DNA of 33,508 nucleotides from NCBI GenBank assembly GCA_016209605.1, contig JACQVS010000061.1, positions 1 to 33,508 of the forward strand. Reading direction: 5' to 3'. The DNA comes from Planctomycetota bacterium (GTDB lineage: Bacteria > Planctomycetota > UBA8108 > JACQVS01). The notes beneath the pieces are model-generated. The model saw nothing but the letters and a program-made list of their open reading frames with translations, made no database searches and had not been told where the DNA came from. The position numbers and the translations under genes are program-made. Below are positions 6,686-14,900 of this stretch, one piece after another. Position 1 is the stretch's first letter; every line of letters begins with the position of its first letter.

Positions 6686-6760
6686 ATGAAGATCGAGATC
6701 AAGGCCTGCGGGGTCCTCGTCATCCTGGGCGGGCTCTACCTCATCTACGCTTCGTCATGA
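6686..6760 (+). CDS. Very small membrane peptide (24 aa)
   Basis: A 24-codon frame, MKIEIKACGVLVILGGLYLIYASS, with a basic N-terminus and one hydrophobic span. A clear GGAGGA ribosome site (6675-6680) lies 5 bases ahead of the ATG, unusually good for a chance frame. It starts 18 bases after the DGC-gene stop and ends 35 bases before the end of the convergent lipoprotein gene. Its span resembles that of the 46-residue peptide before the DGC gene (G..LI.Y.S pattern). The function is unknown. It could be a true small protein or the first helix of a lost permease. Confidence 0.45.
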   Translation: MKIEIKACGVLVILGGLYLIYASS

Positions 6761-6795
6761 TCGAGACAAGGACTGGCTTCACGCTCAAGAGCCAT

Positions 6796-7125
6796 TTATT
6801 TCCTTCCCGCCGGTTCCGGCAGAAGGCGGATCAGGATCAGGTTGGATTTCGGGCGCGGCTCGACGACGATGTTGGGGCCGTACTTCTGGACCAGGAGGGG
6901 GCGCAGGGTGTCGGCCAGTTCTTCGGCCCGGCCCCACTGCACGTGGACGATGATCACGTCGCCGACCGTCTCGATGCGCTGGAAAGCTTTATTCCGACGC
7001 GGTTCCTTTTCTTCCGAGGTCTGGGTCGTGTCCTGGTCCTGCTGCGGACCGGCGCAGGAGGGCATTATGCCGGCCAGGATGGCGGAGAGGACCGTCGCCA
7101 TAAAGAATTGCCGATGCGGTTTCAC
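6796..7125 (-). CDS. Small lipoprotein with secretin N-domain-like fold
   Basis: A 109-residue exported protein. The N-terminus MKPHRQFFMATVLSAILAGIMPSC is a signal sequence with a probable lipidated cysteine (C24), although the lipobox is imperfect because of P22. The remainder, about 45-105, reads VHVQWGRAEELADTLRPLL...IVVEPRPKSNLILIRLLP. This matches the pattern of the short N-domains of secretins (a pairwise interaction helix, then a strand with rtNsLiv). No secretin barrel is present, so it is a stand-alone copy. The start is GTG at 7125, with an alternative ATG nine codons in. It follows the oxidoreductase stop by 3 bases, so it is the last gene of that transcript. The domain call is pattern-based and tentative. 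Confidence 0.7.
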   Translation of the reverse strand: MKPHRQFFMATVLSAILAGIMPSCAGPQQDQDTTQTSEEKEPRRNKAFQRIETVGDVIIVHVQWGRAEELADTLRPLLVQKYGPNIVVEPRPKSNLILIRLLPEPAGRK

Positions 7126-7128
7126 GGC

Positions 7129-8364
7129 TCAAGCCTCCATTTGCTTCTTCTCGGCGTTCCAGCGCAGGCGCCGGCCGGTGCGGATCGATTCCATGGCCAT
7201 GCAGAGGACGACGTTGGTGTGCTGGCCGACTTCCACCGGGGCGTTGGGGGTCTTGCGGCTGCGGCAGCAGCTCAGGAAGTTGTCGATGTGGGCGTCAGTG
7301 GCCTGCGGGAAGGTGCCGAACTGCTCGCGCTGCACCTCGGCCTTCAAGTTGCGGTCGCTCGCCGGCGGGTAGAGGTAAAAGCTCTCGCGGCCGATGTCGA
7401 AGCGCGCCTTGAGCCCGTGGAACTGCTTCAAGAGGTCGTGGGGCGGGTAGTAGGCCATGGCCGCGTAGCCGAGGGTGAAGACCACCAGGTGGCCGTCCGG
7501 GTACTCGATGGCCATCACCGTCGTCTCGGGCACTTCCGCCGGCTTGAGGAGCGTCGGGCAGCCGGTGGCGGTGACCGCTGCCGGATAGGTCGAGTTCATG
7601 AACCAGTTGATGGCGTCGATGGCGTGGGCCGCCTGGCCGACCATGAGGCCGCCGGAATAGTCCCAGTAGTAGTACCAGTTGAAGAAGCGCAGCTCGTCGA
7701 GGGGCCGCTTGGGAGCCGAGCCGAGCCACTTCTCCCAGTCGAGCTTTCCCGAGAGCTTCCCCTGGCCGAGCGCGGTCTGCTGGTTGTACCACCAGCTGTT
7801 CACCAGGCGCACCGGCCCGCACTTTCCGGAGTCGAAGACCTTCTTCCCCTCGATGAAGAGGTCGTAGCTGCGCCGCTGCGTGCCCACCTGCACGACGCGC
7901 CTGGTTTTCTGGACCGCCTCGATCATCGAGAAACCCTCTTCGATGGTGTGGCAGAGGGGCTTTTCGACGTAAGCGTCCTTGCCGGCCTTCACGGCGTCGA
8001 TCACCATGCGGGCGTGCCAGTGGTCGGGCGTGGCGACCACCGCGGCGTCGATTTCCGGCCGCTCGAGCAGCCGGCGGTAGTCCGGGTACGGCGCCGCTGA
8101 CGGGCTGGCGAGGGCCGTGGCCTGCTGGAGGCGTGGCTCGTAAACATCGCAGACGGCGCGGATCTCAATATCCTGCCGCTTGAGGAAATAGCCCATCAGC
8201 GTCTGGCCGCGCCCGCCGGTGCCGATAAAGCCGAGGCCGAGCTTCGCGCCGGCGCCGAGAACCCTGCCGTACGAATCGGCGGACAGCGCCAGCCCGAGCG
8301 CGGCCGCGCCCGCGGCGCCGTTCTTGAGGAACCGGCGGCGTCCGATGGTTTTTTTCTCATTCAT
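7129..8364 (-). CDS. Tat-exported Gfo/Idh/MocA-family oxidoreductase
   Basis: A 411-residue NAD(P)-dependent oxidoreductase of the Gfo/Idh/MocA family, probably acting on a sugar or sugar-like substrate outside the cytoplasm. It begins with a twin-arginine signal (GRRRFLKNGAAGAAALGLAL, 8-27). Then come the nucleotide-binding loop GFIGTGGRG (45-53), the family signature TPDHWHA (112-118) and YVEKPLCHT (132-140) with the conserved Lys135. A C-terminal alpha/beta substrate domain includes GGLMVGQAAHAIDAINWFM. Tat-type members are plentiful in planctomycetes. The ATG overlaps the stop of the acyl-CoA dehydrogenase gene (ATGA), so the two are translationally coupled. The substrate cannot be predicted. 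Confidence 0.95.
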   Translation of the reverse strand: MNEKKTIGRRRFLKNGAAGAAALGLALSADSYGRVLGAGAKLGLGFIGTGGRGQTLMGYFLKRQDIEIRAVCDVYEPRLQQATALASPSAAPYPDYRRLLERPEIDAAVVATPDHWHARMVIDAVKAGKDAYVEKPLCHTIEEGFSMIEAVQKTRRVVQVGTQRRSYDLFIEGKKVFDSGKCGPVRLVNSWWYNQQTALGQGKLSGKLDWEKWLGSAPKRPLDELRFFNWYYYWDYSGGLMVGQAAHAIDAINWFMNSTYPAAVTATGCPTLLKPAEVPETTVMAIEYPDGHLVVFTLGYAAMAYYPPHDLLKQFHGLKARFDIGRESFYLYPPASDRNLKAEVQREQFGTFPQATDAHIDNFLSCCRSRKTPNAPVEVGQHTNVVLCMAMESIRTGRRLRWNAEKKQMEA

Positions 8365-9563
8365 AGATGGATCTCTTTTTGACTTTCCTTCTTCCCAAGA
8401 GTTTTCAACAGGCTGCGCGCCACCACCATGCGGTGCACCTCGCTCGGCCCATCATAAATCCTGAAGGCCCGCGCCTCCTGATAAAAGCGGGCCAGCGGCA
8501 GGTCGGCGGTGAGGCCCAGGGCGCCGCAGACCTGGATGGCCCGGTCGATGACGCGGTTCACCGCCTCGGCGACGAAGGCCTTGCACATCGAGGTCTCGAC
8601 GCGCGCCTGGTCGCCGCTCGCGATCTTCCAGGCCGCCTCGAGGACCATGAGTCGGGAGGCGTGGAGGTCCATGGCGCTGTCCGCCAGCATCCACTGGATG
8701 GCTTGATGCTCGGCGAGGGCCTTCCCGAAGGCCTCACGGACCCTGGCTCGCTCGATGGCGATCCTCAAGGCCCGCCGCGCCGCCCCCAGCCAGCGCATGC
8801 AGTGGGTGAGCCGCGCTGGCCCCAGGCGCTCCTGCATCAGGCGGAAGCCGTTCCCCTCGCCGCCGAGGATCTGCTTCGCCGGGACGCGGCAGCCGCGCAG
8901 CCGCACCTCGCCGTGCCCGCCCGGCGTCCCCCCTCCCATCACCGCGACCTTGCGGAGGACCTCGTACCCCGCGGAGCCGGCATCGACGATGAACAGGGTG
9001 CATCCTTCGGTCACCGGCACCAGCGGATTCGAAACCGCCGCCACGATGGCGAAGGCGGCTCCCTCGGCGCCGGTGGCGAACCACTTGTGGCCGTTCAGCA
9101 CCCAGACGCCCCCCTGCTTCTCGGCCCGAGCCTTCAACATGCGCGGATCGGAGCCCGCCCCCGGCGCCGGCTCGGTCATGGCGAAGGCGGAGCGGATCTC
9201 CCCGCGGGCCAGCGGCCGCAGGTACTTCTCCTGCTGCTCGGCATTGCCGGCGCGATGGAGCAGGTGGGCGTTTCCCTCATCGGGCGCGGCGCAGCCGAGG
9301 CACAGCGGTCCGAGCAGGCTCTCGCCGGCGGCCTCGAAGACGGGGCACAGCTCGAGGAAGCCGAGCCCGAGCCCGCCCAGCTCGGCCGGAAGCTGCGGCG
9401 CCCACAGCCCCCGGGCCCTGGCCTGTTCGCGCGCGCGCCGCAGGACCTCCGGCGGCAGCCCATCCTCGGTTGCGGCCTCCTCGAGAGGGATGACCTCCTT
9501 CTGGATGAACTCCGCCACCCGCGCGCTCAGCTCGACGGCTCGATCGGAAGGTTTGAAATCCAT
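8361..9563 (-). CDS. Acyl-CoA dehydrogenase family protein
   Basis: A 400-residue FAD flavoenzyme that oxidises an acyl-CoA thioester to the 2-enoyl-CoA. The N-terminal helical domain is followed by FAMTEPAPGAGSDP (127-140, flavin and substrate region), HKWFATGAEGAAFAIV (159-174), and the C-terminal helical domain with VREAFGKALAEHQAIQWMLAD (275-295). It ends in RIYDGPSEVHRMVVARSLL (368-386). D371 stands where many family members have the catalytic Glu, as in the ACAD10/ACAD11-like branch. AAAGGAG sits 6 bases before the ATG. It is the first gene of a three-gene minus-strand set with the oxidoreductase and small lipoprotein; no other beta-oxidation gene is present, so the pathway is unclear. 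Confidence 0.96.
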   Translation of the reverse strand: MDFKPSDRAVELSARVAEFIQKEVIPLEEAATEDGLPPEVLRRAREQARARGLWAPQLPAELGGLGLGFLELCPVFEAAGESLLGPLCLGCAAPDEGNAHLLHRAGNAEQQEKYLRPLARGEIRSAFAMTEPAPGAGSDPRMLKARAEKQGGVWVLNGHKWFATGAEGAAFAIVAAVSNPLVPVTEGCTLFIVDAGSAGYEVLRKVAVMGGGTPGGHGEVRLRGCRVPAKQILGGEGNGFRLMQERLGPARLTHCMRWLGAARRALRIAIERARVREAFGKALAEHQAIQWMLADSAMDLHASRLMVLEAAWKIASGDQARVETSMCKAFVAEAVNRVIDRAIQVCGALGLTADLPLARFYQEARAFRIYDGPSEVHRMVVARSLLKTLGKKESQKEIHL

Positions 9564-9648
9564 GGATCACTCCTTTGAGGATCTCATCTAGCCACGAACC
9601 GCCCGCCGATTCAATCCATGCCATGGTCGAGCCACGGGTCCTTGGCGG

Positions 9649-9676
9649 TTGACAAAACCGAATCGAGACCTAAGAT
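9649..9676 (+). promoter_or_regulatory. Probable sigma-70 promoter of the RHS lipoprotein gene
   Basis: A perfect TTGACA (9649-9654) is followed after 16 bases by TAAGAT (9671-9676), 4 of 6 to consensus. It lies in the 207 bp divergent gap between the acyl-CoA dehydrogenase and the giant plus-strand genes, giving a leader of roughly 90 bases. Confidence 0.55.
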
Positions 9677-9770
9677 GGATACTTACGGGAAGGATTATCG
9701 CACCTCCTCGATGTCATTGGGAAGCGGATTTCGATCTGAATTCACCTGGTTTTAATGTACAGCGCGGCAC

Positions 9771-11594
9771 ATGGAAGCTCTTTCTGTTTCTAGTCCCTGC
9801 GCTTTAAGAGCGCTTATCAACCCCACTCGTTCTGGAAAAATTCGTCGAGCGGGAACGCCGTCGGCCAGAGGTTTTGGAGCCGCTCTCGCTCTGGCGCTGG
9901 CCCTCTTGGGGGCGCTCTCCGGCTGCCGCGGCAAGGGGGGAAGGGGTGGAGGGGGGGCCGCGCCGCCGGGCGGCCAGCCGGGAGACCAGCCGCCGCGCGT
10001 CGAGCTGCGCGTCCCCGATGAAGCCGAGGCGGGATCCGGCCTGCTCATCGAGGTCGAGGCTCAGGACGACACCGGCATAGAGCGGGTGGAGATCCGCATC
10101 GATGGGAAGGTAGTCGGTTCGTTCGCGGCGCCGCCCTTCGCGGTCGCCGCGGTGGTGCCGGCCGATCCCAAGAATCCGCTCCTCGAGATCCAGGCCTTCG
10201 CCCGCGACCTGGGGGGAAACGAAACCCGCATCGTCAAGAAGCTGCGGATCCTCTTCGCCGTACCTGACACCCCTCCCCGCGTGAAAATTATCGCCCCCTC
10301 CTCCGCCTCGCCCGGAACGTTCCTTTCCATCCTCGCCGAGGCGAGCGATGAGACCGGCGTCGCGCTCGTCACCTTCCGCATCGACGGCAGCCTGATCGCC
10401 GAGGACGCCGAATCCCCCTTTGAGGCGCTCTTCCAGATCCCCGAAGGAATCGCCCCCGGATCTCGTTTCGCCATTTCCGCGACGGCGCGGGACGCGACTG
10501 GAAACGAAAGCGCCGCTCAGGCCGTCGTGACGGTGGTCGGGGAGGCCGATAACCTTCCCCCGGTCATCGAGGATATTGCCTTCCCCTCCGAGGTCGCCGC
10601 CGGCGCCCGGTTCTTTCTCCTCGCCCGCGTCCGCGACAATAGCGGCGCCGCCAGAGTTCAGGTGCTCAAGGGGGGCGAGGACTCCGGGGAAGTCCTGGCC
10701 GAGGACGCCTCGGAGCCTTACTCCTTCCCGCTCACCGCCCCGGAGGACCTCGGACCCTTCGCCTTGACGGTGCGCGCTCGGGACGCATCGGGGAATGCCG
10801 CCGCACGCGGAGCGGTCATCCAGGTCGTCGCGGTAGTCTCCGGCCGGGGCCCTTCCGTGCGCCTTCTGGCGCCGGGCCAGGCGGCCGCCGGAACGTCTCT
10901 CCTCCTCACGGCGGAGGTGGAGGATCCGGCCGGCATCGAATCGGTGGCTTTCTTCCAGGGGCTGACGCTCTTGAGCGAGCAGGTCGCCCCGCCTTTCCGC
11001 TTTGAATTCATCGTCCCCGCCTCCACCCCTCCCGGCGCGATCCTCGGTTTCCGCGCCCGGGCGCGCAACCTGCTGGGCCTCGAGGCCGAGGCGGGGGCGG
11101 CGGTGCGGATCCGGCCGCCGCGCCCGAGCCCCGTGAAGGGCGAGGTTTACGCGCTCGAAAACGGCCATCCCATCGCCGGCGCGGTCGCGGCGGTCATCGG
11201 CAGCAGCGCGGCCGCGGCGAGCGATGCGAACGGCCGCTTCGCCCTCCTCCTCCCCGAAGGGCCGGCGCGCCTCCGGATCTCGGCCCCCGGCCGGCGCCCG
11301 GCCTTCCGCAGCGTCCTGGCGGAAGGCGGAGCGCCCCTCGACCTCATCTCCGCCCACCTGCCCCTCCTGCCAAAGGAAGAAACCCTCTCGGCCCTCGCGG
11401 GCGGAACCCGGAGTGACGCGGCGAGCGGCGCGGCGCTGGAGATCGACCCCGCGGGCCTGTTGGCGGACGGGCCGGTCGCGTTCTCCTCGCTCCACCCGCA
11501 AGCGCTGCCCGATGCGCTGCCTCTCGGGTGGTCGCCCCTCATGCGCTCGCGGTCGATCCGGAGGATCTCGCCTTTGCCGGCGGGGCGCGATTGA
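9771..11594 (+). CDS. N-terminal part of giant Ig/RHS lipoprotein (frameshifted)
   Basis: This 607-codon frame is the start of a surface lipoprotein. The signal peptide ends in a perfect lipobox LSGC (49-52). A glycine-rich linker and four tandem Ig-like domains of about 95 residues follow (about 68-160, 163-262, 264-360, 362-455). Each opens with a PP-x-V or GPSV strand and a D-x-x-G-(I/V/A)-x-x-V pattern. A carboxypeptidase-regulatory-like module follows at about 460-540 (VKGEVYALENGHPIAGAVAAV). The last roughly 19 residues (after GWSP) read as noise, because the true sequence continues in the -1 frame from the CCCC at 11535-11538. It should be read as one gene with the segments at 11537-11893 and 11898-21692. 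No strong ribosome site precedes the ATG. Confidence 0.85.
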   Translation: MEALSVSSPCALRALINPTRSGKIRRAGTPSARGFGAALALALALLGALSGCRGKGGRGGGGAAPPGGQPGDQPPRVELRVPDEAEAGSGLLIEVEAQDDTGIERVEIRIDGKVVGSFAAPPFAVAAVVPADPKNPLLEIQAFARDLGGNETRIVKKLRILFAVPDTPPRVKIIAPSSASPGTFLSILAEASDETGVALVTFRIDGSLIAEDAESPFEALFQIPEGIAPGSRFAISATARDATGNESAAQAVVTVVGEADNLPPVIEDIAFPSEVAAGARFFLLARVRDNSGAARVQVLKGGEDSGEVLAEDASEPYSFPLTAPEDLGPFALTVRARDASGNAAARGAVIQVVAVVSGRGPSVRLLAPGQAAAGTSLLLTAEVEDPAGIESVAFFQGLTLLSEQVAPPFRFEFIVPASTPPGAILGFRARARNLLGLEAEAGAAVRIRPPRPSPVKGEVYALENGHPIAGAVAAVIGSSAAAASDANGRFALLLPEGPARLRISAPGRRPAFRSVLAEGGAPLDLISAHLPLLPKEETLSALAGGTRSDAASGAALEIDPAGLLADGPVAFSSLHPQALPDALPLGWSPLMRSRSIRRISPLPAGRD

Positions 11595-11893
11595 GGATTC
11601 CCGGCCTGGAGCTCCTGGGTCTCTCAGGGGGCTTGCCCATCGTGGCGCGGTACAACGCCAGCGCGGGCCGCTGGCTCCGCATTGCCGAGCCGGTCGAGGC
11701 TCAGGGGGCGGACCTGGTGGTCGCGCTGAAGTCGGGCGGCGCGTACGCGGCCGTCGCTCCGGACCGCGCCGGCGCGCCTGCGATTCCTGCCCCGGGCCAA
11801 CCCCTCGGTGCTGTTCCAGCCGTAGCGGCGGCCGAAGGCGCCCGAGCGCAGGTCCTGCCGTCGAATCCGGTCATCATCTCCAGCCCTGATGAG
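11537..11893 (+). pseudogene. Out-of-frame middle segment of the RHS lipoprotein
   Basis: About 119 codons in the third frame link the two long frames on either side. They read HALAVDPEDLAFAGG and continue with LPIVARYNASAGRWLRIAEPV, the kind of linker domain (F..GA.L..P....GRW) commonly seen in RHS proteins. Codon use is as GC3-rich as in its neighbours. Entry needs one more C at 11535-11538. Exit needs removal of the 4-base duplicate in AGATAGAT (11892-11899). It has no start of its own that makes sense. Confidence 0.75.
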
Positions 11894-11906
11894 ATAGATC
11901 AACGAC

Positions 11907-14900
11907 GTGCGCGTCCTGCTCTCGGGGCTCGGCGATGCCCCCTCGGGCACCGTGGCGCGCGTCGAGGCCTCCGAGAGCTACCGTTTTCTCGATGGCGGCT
12001 CGCTCGCTCTCGAGACGCTGCCGCACGACCTCGCCGTCTACCGCCGGGGGCTGGGCGGCGCGATCGCGGGCGAGGACGGCTCGGCGCGCTTCTTCCTGGC
12101 GCCGCTGCGCGGTTTCGAGCCCGGCGCCATCGAGGGCGGGCGCATTGATCTTTCAGTCTTCGACGCGGCGCGGGAGGCGCTCCCGATAGTCCTGGACGCG
12201 GCCGGAGGGGCGGTCCTAACCGGGACTAGCGAGCTGCGCTTTACCTCCGGCAGTCTCTCCGCAAGAGCGGCGATGCAGCTCGTGAATGTTCCGAAAGATG
12301 GGCTCGCGGCCTCGTTCCCCTCGTCGCTGCGCTTCATCGCGGCCGCGCGGCTCTTTGCGCTGGGCCTTTCGGGCGCGGTCGAGGCCCGCTTCCGCGCTCC
12401 CGCCCCCGGCGAGGCCGACGGCCCTGCCCTCATCCTCGAGGAGCGCGTCCTGGCCGGCCGCGCGCTCCTCGTCCTGGCGGGCGAAGGCGCGATCGCGGGC
12501 GGCTTCGTCGAGGCGGCGCTCTCGGTGGCCGATGGCTCGAGCTGGATTCTGGCCCGGGCCGCCGATGGGACCGGCTCGGTCGCGGGGAGGGTGCTTCGCG
12601 GCGGCGCGCCGGCCGGGGGCGCGGTCGTGACCGCGAGCGGGACGGCGCTCGCCGCCATCTCCGGCGCCGATGGCTCCTACCGCCTCATCGCCGCCGCCGG
12701 GAAAGCCGTGGTTCGCGCGCTGGTCGAATCCACCGGCGAGTCGGCGAGCGGCGAGGCGCAGGTCGAATCGGGCCAGACGGCGGCGCTCGATCTGGTCCTC
12801 GCGGCCGAAGCGCCGCGGGTCCTCTCCATCGCGCCCGCCGACGGCGAGACGAACGTCTCCCTGGGAACTTCGGTCCTCATCCGATTCTCGGAGCCGCTCG
12901 ACGAGGCCTCCTTCACCGAGGCGGCGGTGGCGTTTACCGGTCCGGATGGCTCCGTAGATGCTGAACGTTTCCTGCTGCCAGGCGCCACGAGCGCCGTCTT
13001 GCGGCCAAAAGCGCTCCTCAAGCGCCTCACGACCTACGAGGTCGCCGCGACGGCGGGCCTGACCACACGCTCGGGAACGCCGTTCGCGCCCGCTCGAGCG
13101 CGCTTCACCACGCTCGACGACACGCCGCCCAAGCGCCCCGAGGCCGGGCAGATCACCATGTCGATGCCGGACCCGGATGGCGTCGTGACCATCGCCGCCA
13201 CGCAAGGCGCCGTGAATCCCGGCACCGCGGTGACGGCGGTGAACACGGCGACGGGCGCGACGGCCACCGTCGTAGCGGGGGGCGACGGGGCGTTTGCGGT
13301 GAATCTCCGTGCCAGCCGGACCGACCGGGTGAAGCTCCTCTTCAGGGATACGGCCGGCAACGAGACCGAGTTTTCCCCCGGCCTCTTCGATTCCGGACAG
13401 GGCGCGGCGATCGTGACGCCGGATGGAGGCACCATGGTGGCCCCCGATGGCACCAAGCTCATCTTCCAGCCCGGCGCTTTCGCAGAGCCCACGCAGGTGA
13501 CCTTCGAGCGCTTCGACGAGGCCCGGAGTCCCATCCAGGTTCCTCAGGACTTCAAGGACAAGCTCGGATTGAGCTTCGCGGCGGGATTGAGCTTCACGGC
13601 AGAGGGCCGCGAAAGCCAGAACAACATCAAGGTGCGCCTGCCGCTGGGGAACGAGTTCCCCGATGGCTCGAAGTTCCTGGTGGCGCGGGTCGACGAGATC
13701 GCCGGCAGGAAGGAGCTCGTCCTACTCGACGACGCGGAGAAGATCGACGGGGTCGTCCACATCGACACCAGCCCGTTCGGGGGCATCTTCATCCAGGCCT
13801 TTGTCCAGATCACCAACATCCTCCTCATGGGAGTCACCGGGCAGGGGCTGACCTTCGTCCAGGGCCGGGTGCTCAAGGCGCCGCGGCTCGGCGTGATCAA
13901 CATCTCGATCAACGCCGAGGCGGTTCCCGGGACCGACCTCCACGTCGTCGCCTCGGCGCAGCCGCTCGTTCCGGGCGTTACGGTGACCCAGCTCCTGGTG
14001 GCGAAGCGGATCCAGTTCCTGCCGGTCCCGCCGGACCAGCTCGGGAGGGAAATTCCGGGGAGCTTCTTCATCCCGCAGGCCTTCGCGCCCGCGGGCCAGA
14101 CAGAGAAAGTGATCGACGCCATCGTCCCCATCGCGCTCACGGACGTGAACTCGTTCTTCAAGACCCTCTCCCAGATAGGGGCCTTCGTGGAAAACGCCCT
14201 GCCGCCGGCCCTCCAGGACATCGAGATCCAGATGTGGCGCGCCATCGCGGAATTCAAGAACGCCGAGGGGACCTTCGTCGAAGCCGCCGACGTCTCGACC
14301 ATGATCGTGCCGGATCCGGACCGCGTCACCGGCGACCGCAACCAGGGGGCAAAGCACGTCCACCGCAAGGATCCCCGTTCCGCGAAACCCGCCCGCGGCG
14401 CCTGGGTCGAGGTCTTTAACGGCATCGGCCGGAACTACCCCACCTCGACCATCACCGGGAGGGATGGGTCCTTCGTCCTGGCGCTCAAGCCGGACCCACC
14501 CGGCCAGCAGTTCTTCGATCAGAACGGCAACCCCTTGCCGCCGGGAACGCCGCCGCCGCCGCCGCTGAGCTACCTGCGCGTCTTCGACCCGCTGACGGGA
14601 AACGGCACCGGGTTTCCCATGAACGTGCCCAACACCCTCTTCGATTTCGTCGATGTCGGGGACCTCTTCGTCCCCGAGACCCAGGGGGATACCAAGCCGC
14701 CGGCCATCGAGATCCAGGTCACCGGGACGCTCCAGCAGTTCTCGCCGATCGAGATCAACATCCAGGCGACCGATGATAAAGGGCTCGGCGGCTTCATCCT
14801 CCGCTACCGCGGCGGGGTCCTGGACCGGCAGACCGCTGTCGGGGGCACCAGCTTTCAGCGCTCCTACCAGGTGACCACCGGCCCTGCCGGGGAGCACCCG

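Noticed and set aside
6761..6795. Possible hairpin between the convergent 24-residue peptide gene and the small lipoprotein gene
   Set aside because: The GGCT/AGCC arms are only four pairs and no clean T run follows on either strand.
6664..9578. Plus-strand frames of 478 and 403 codons
   Set aside because: Shadows of the oxidoreductase and acyl-CoA dehydrogenase, which are certain from their motifs.
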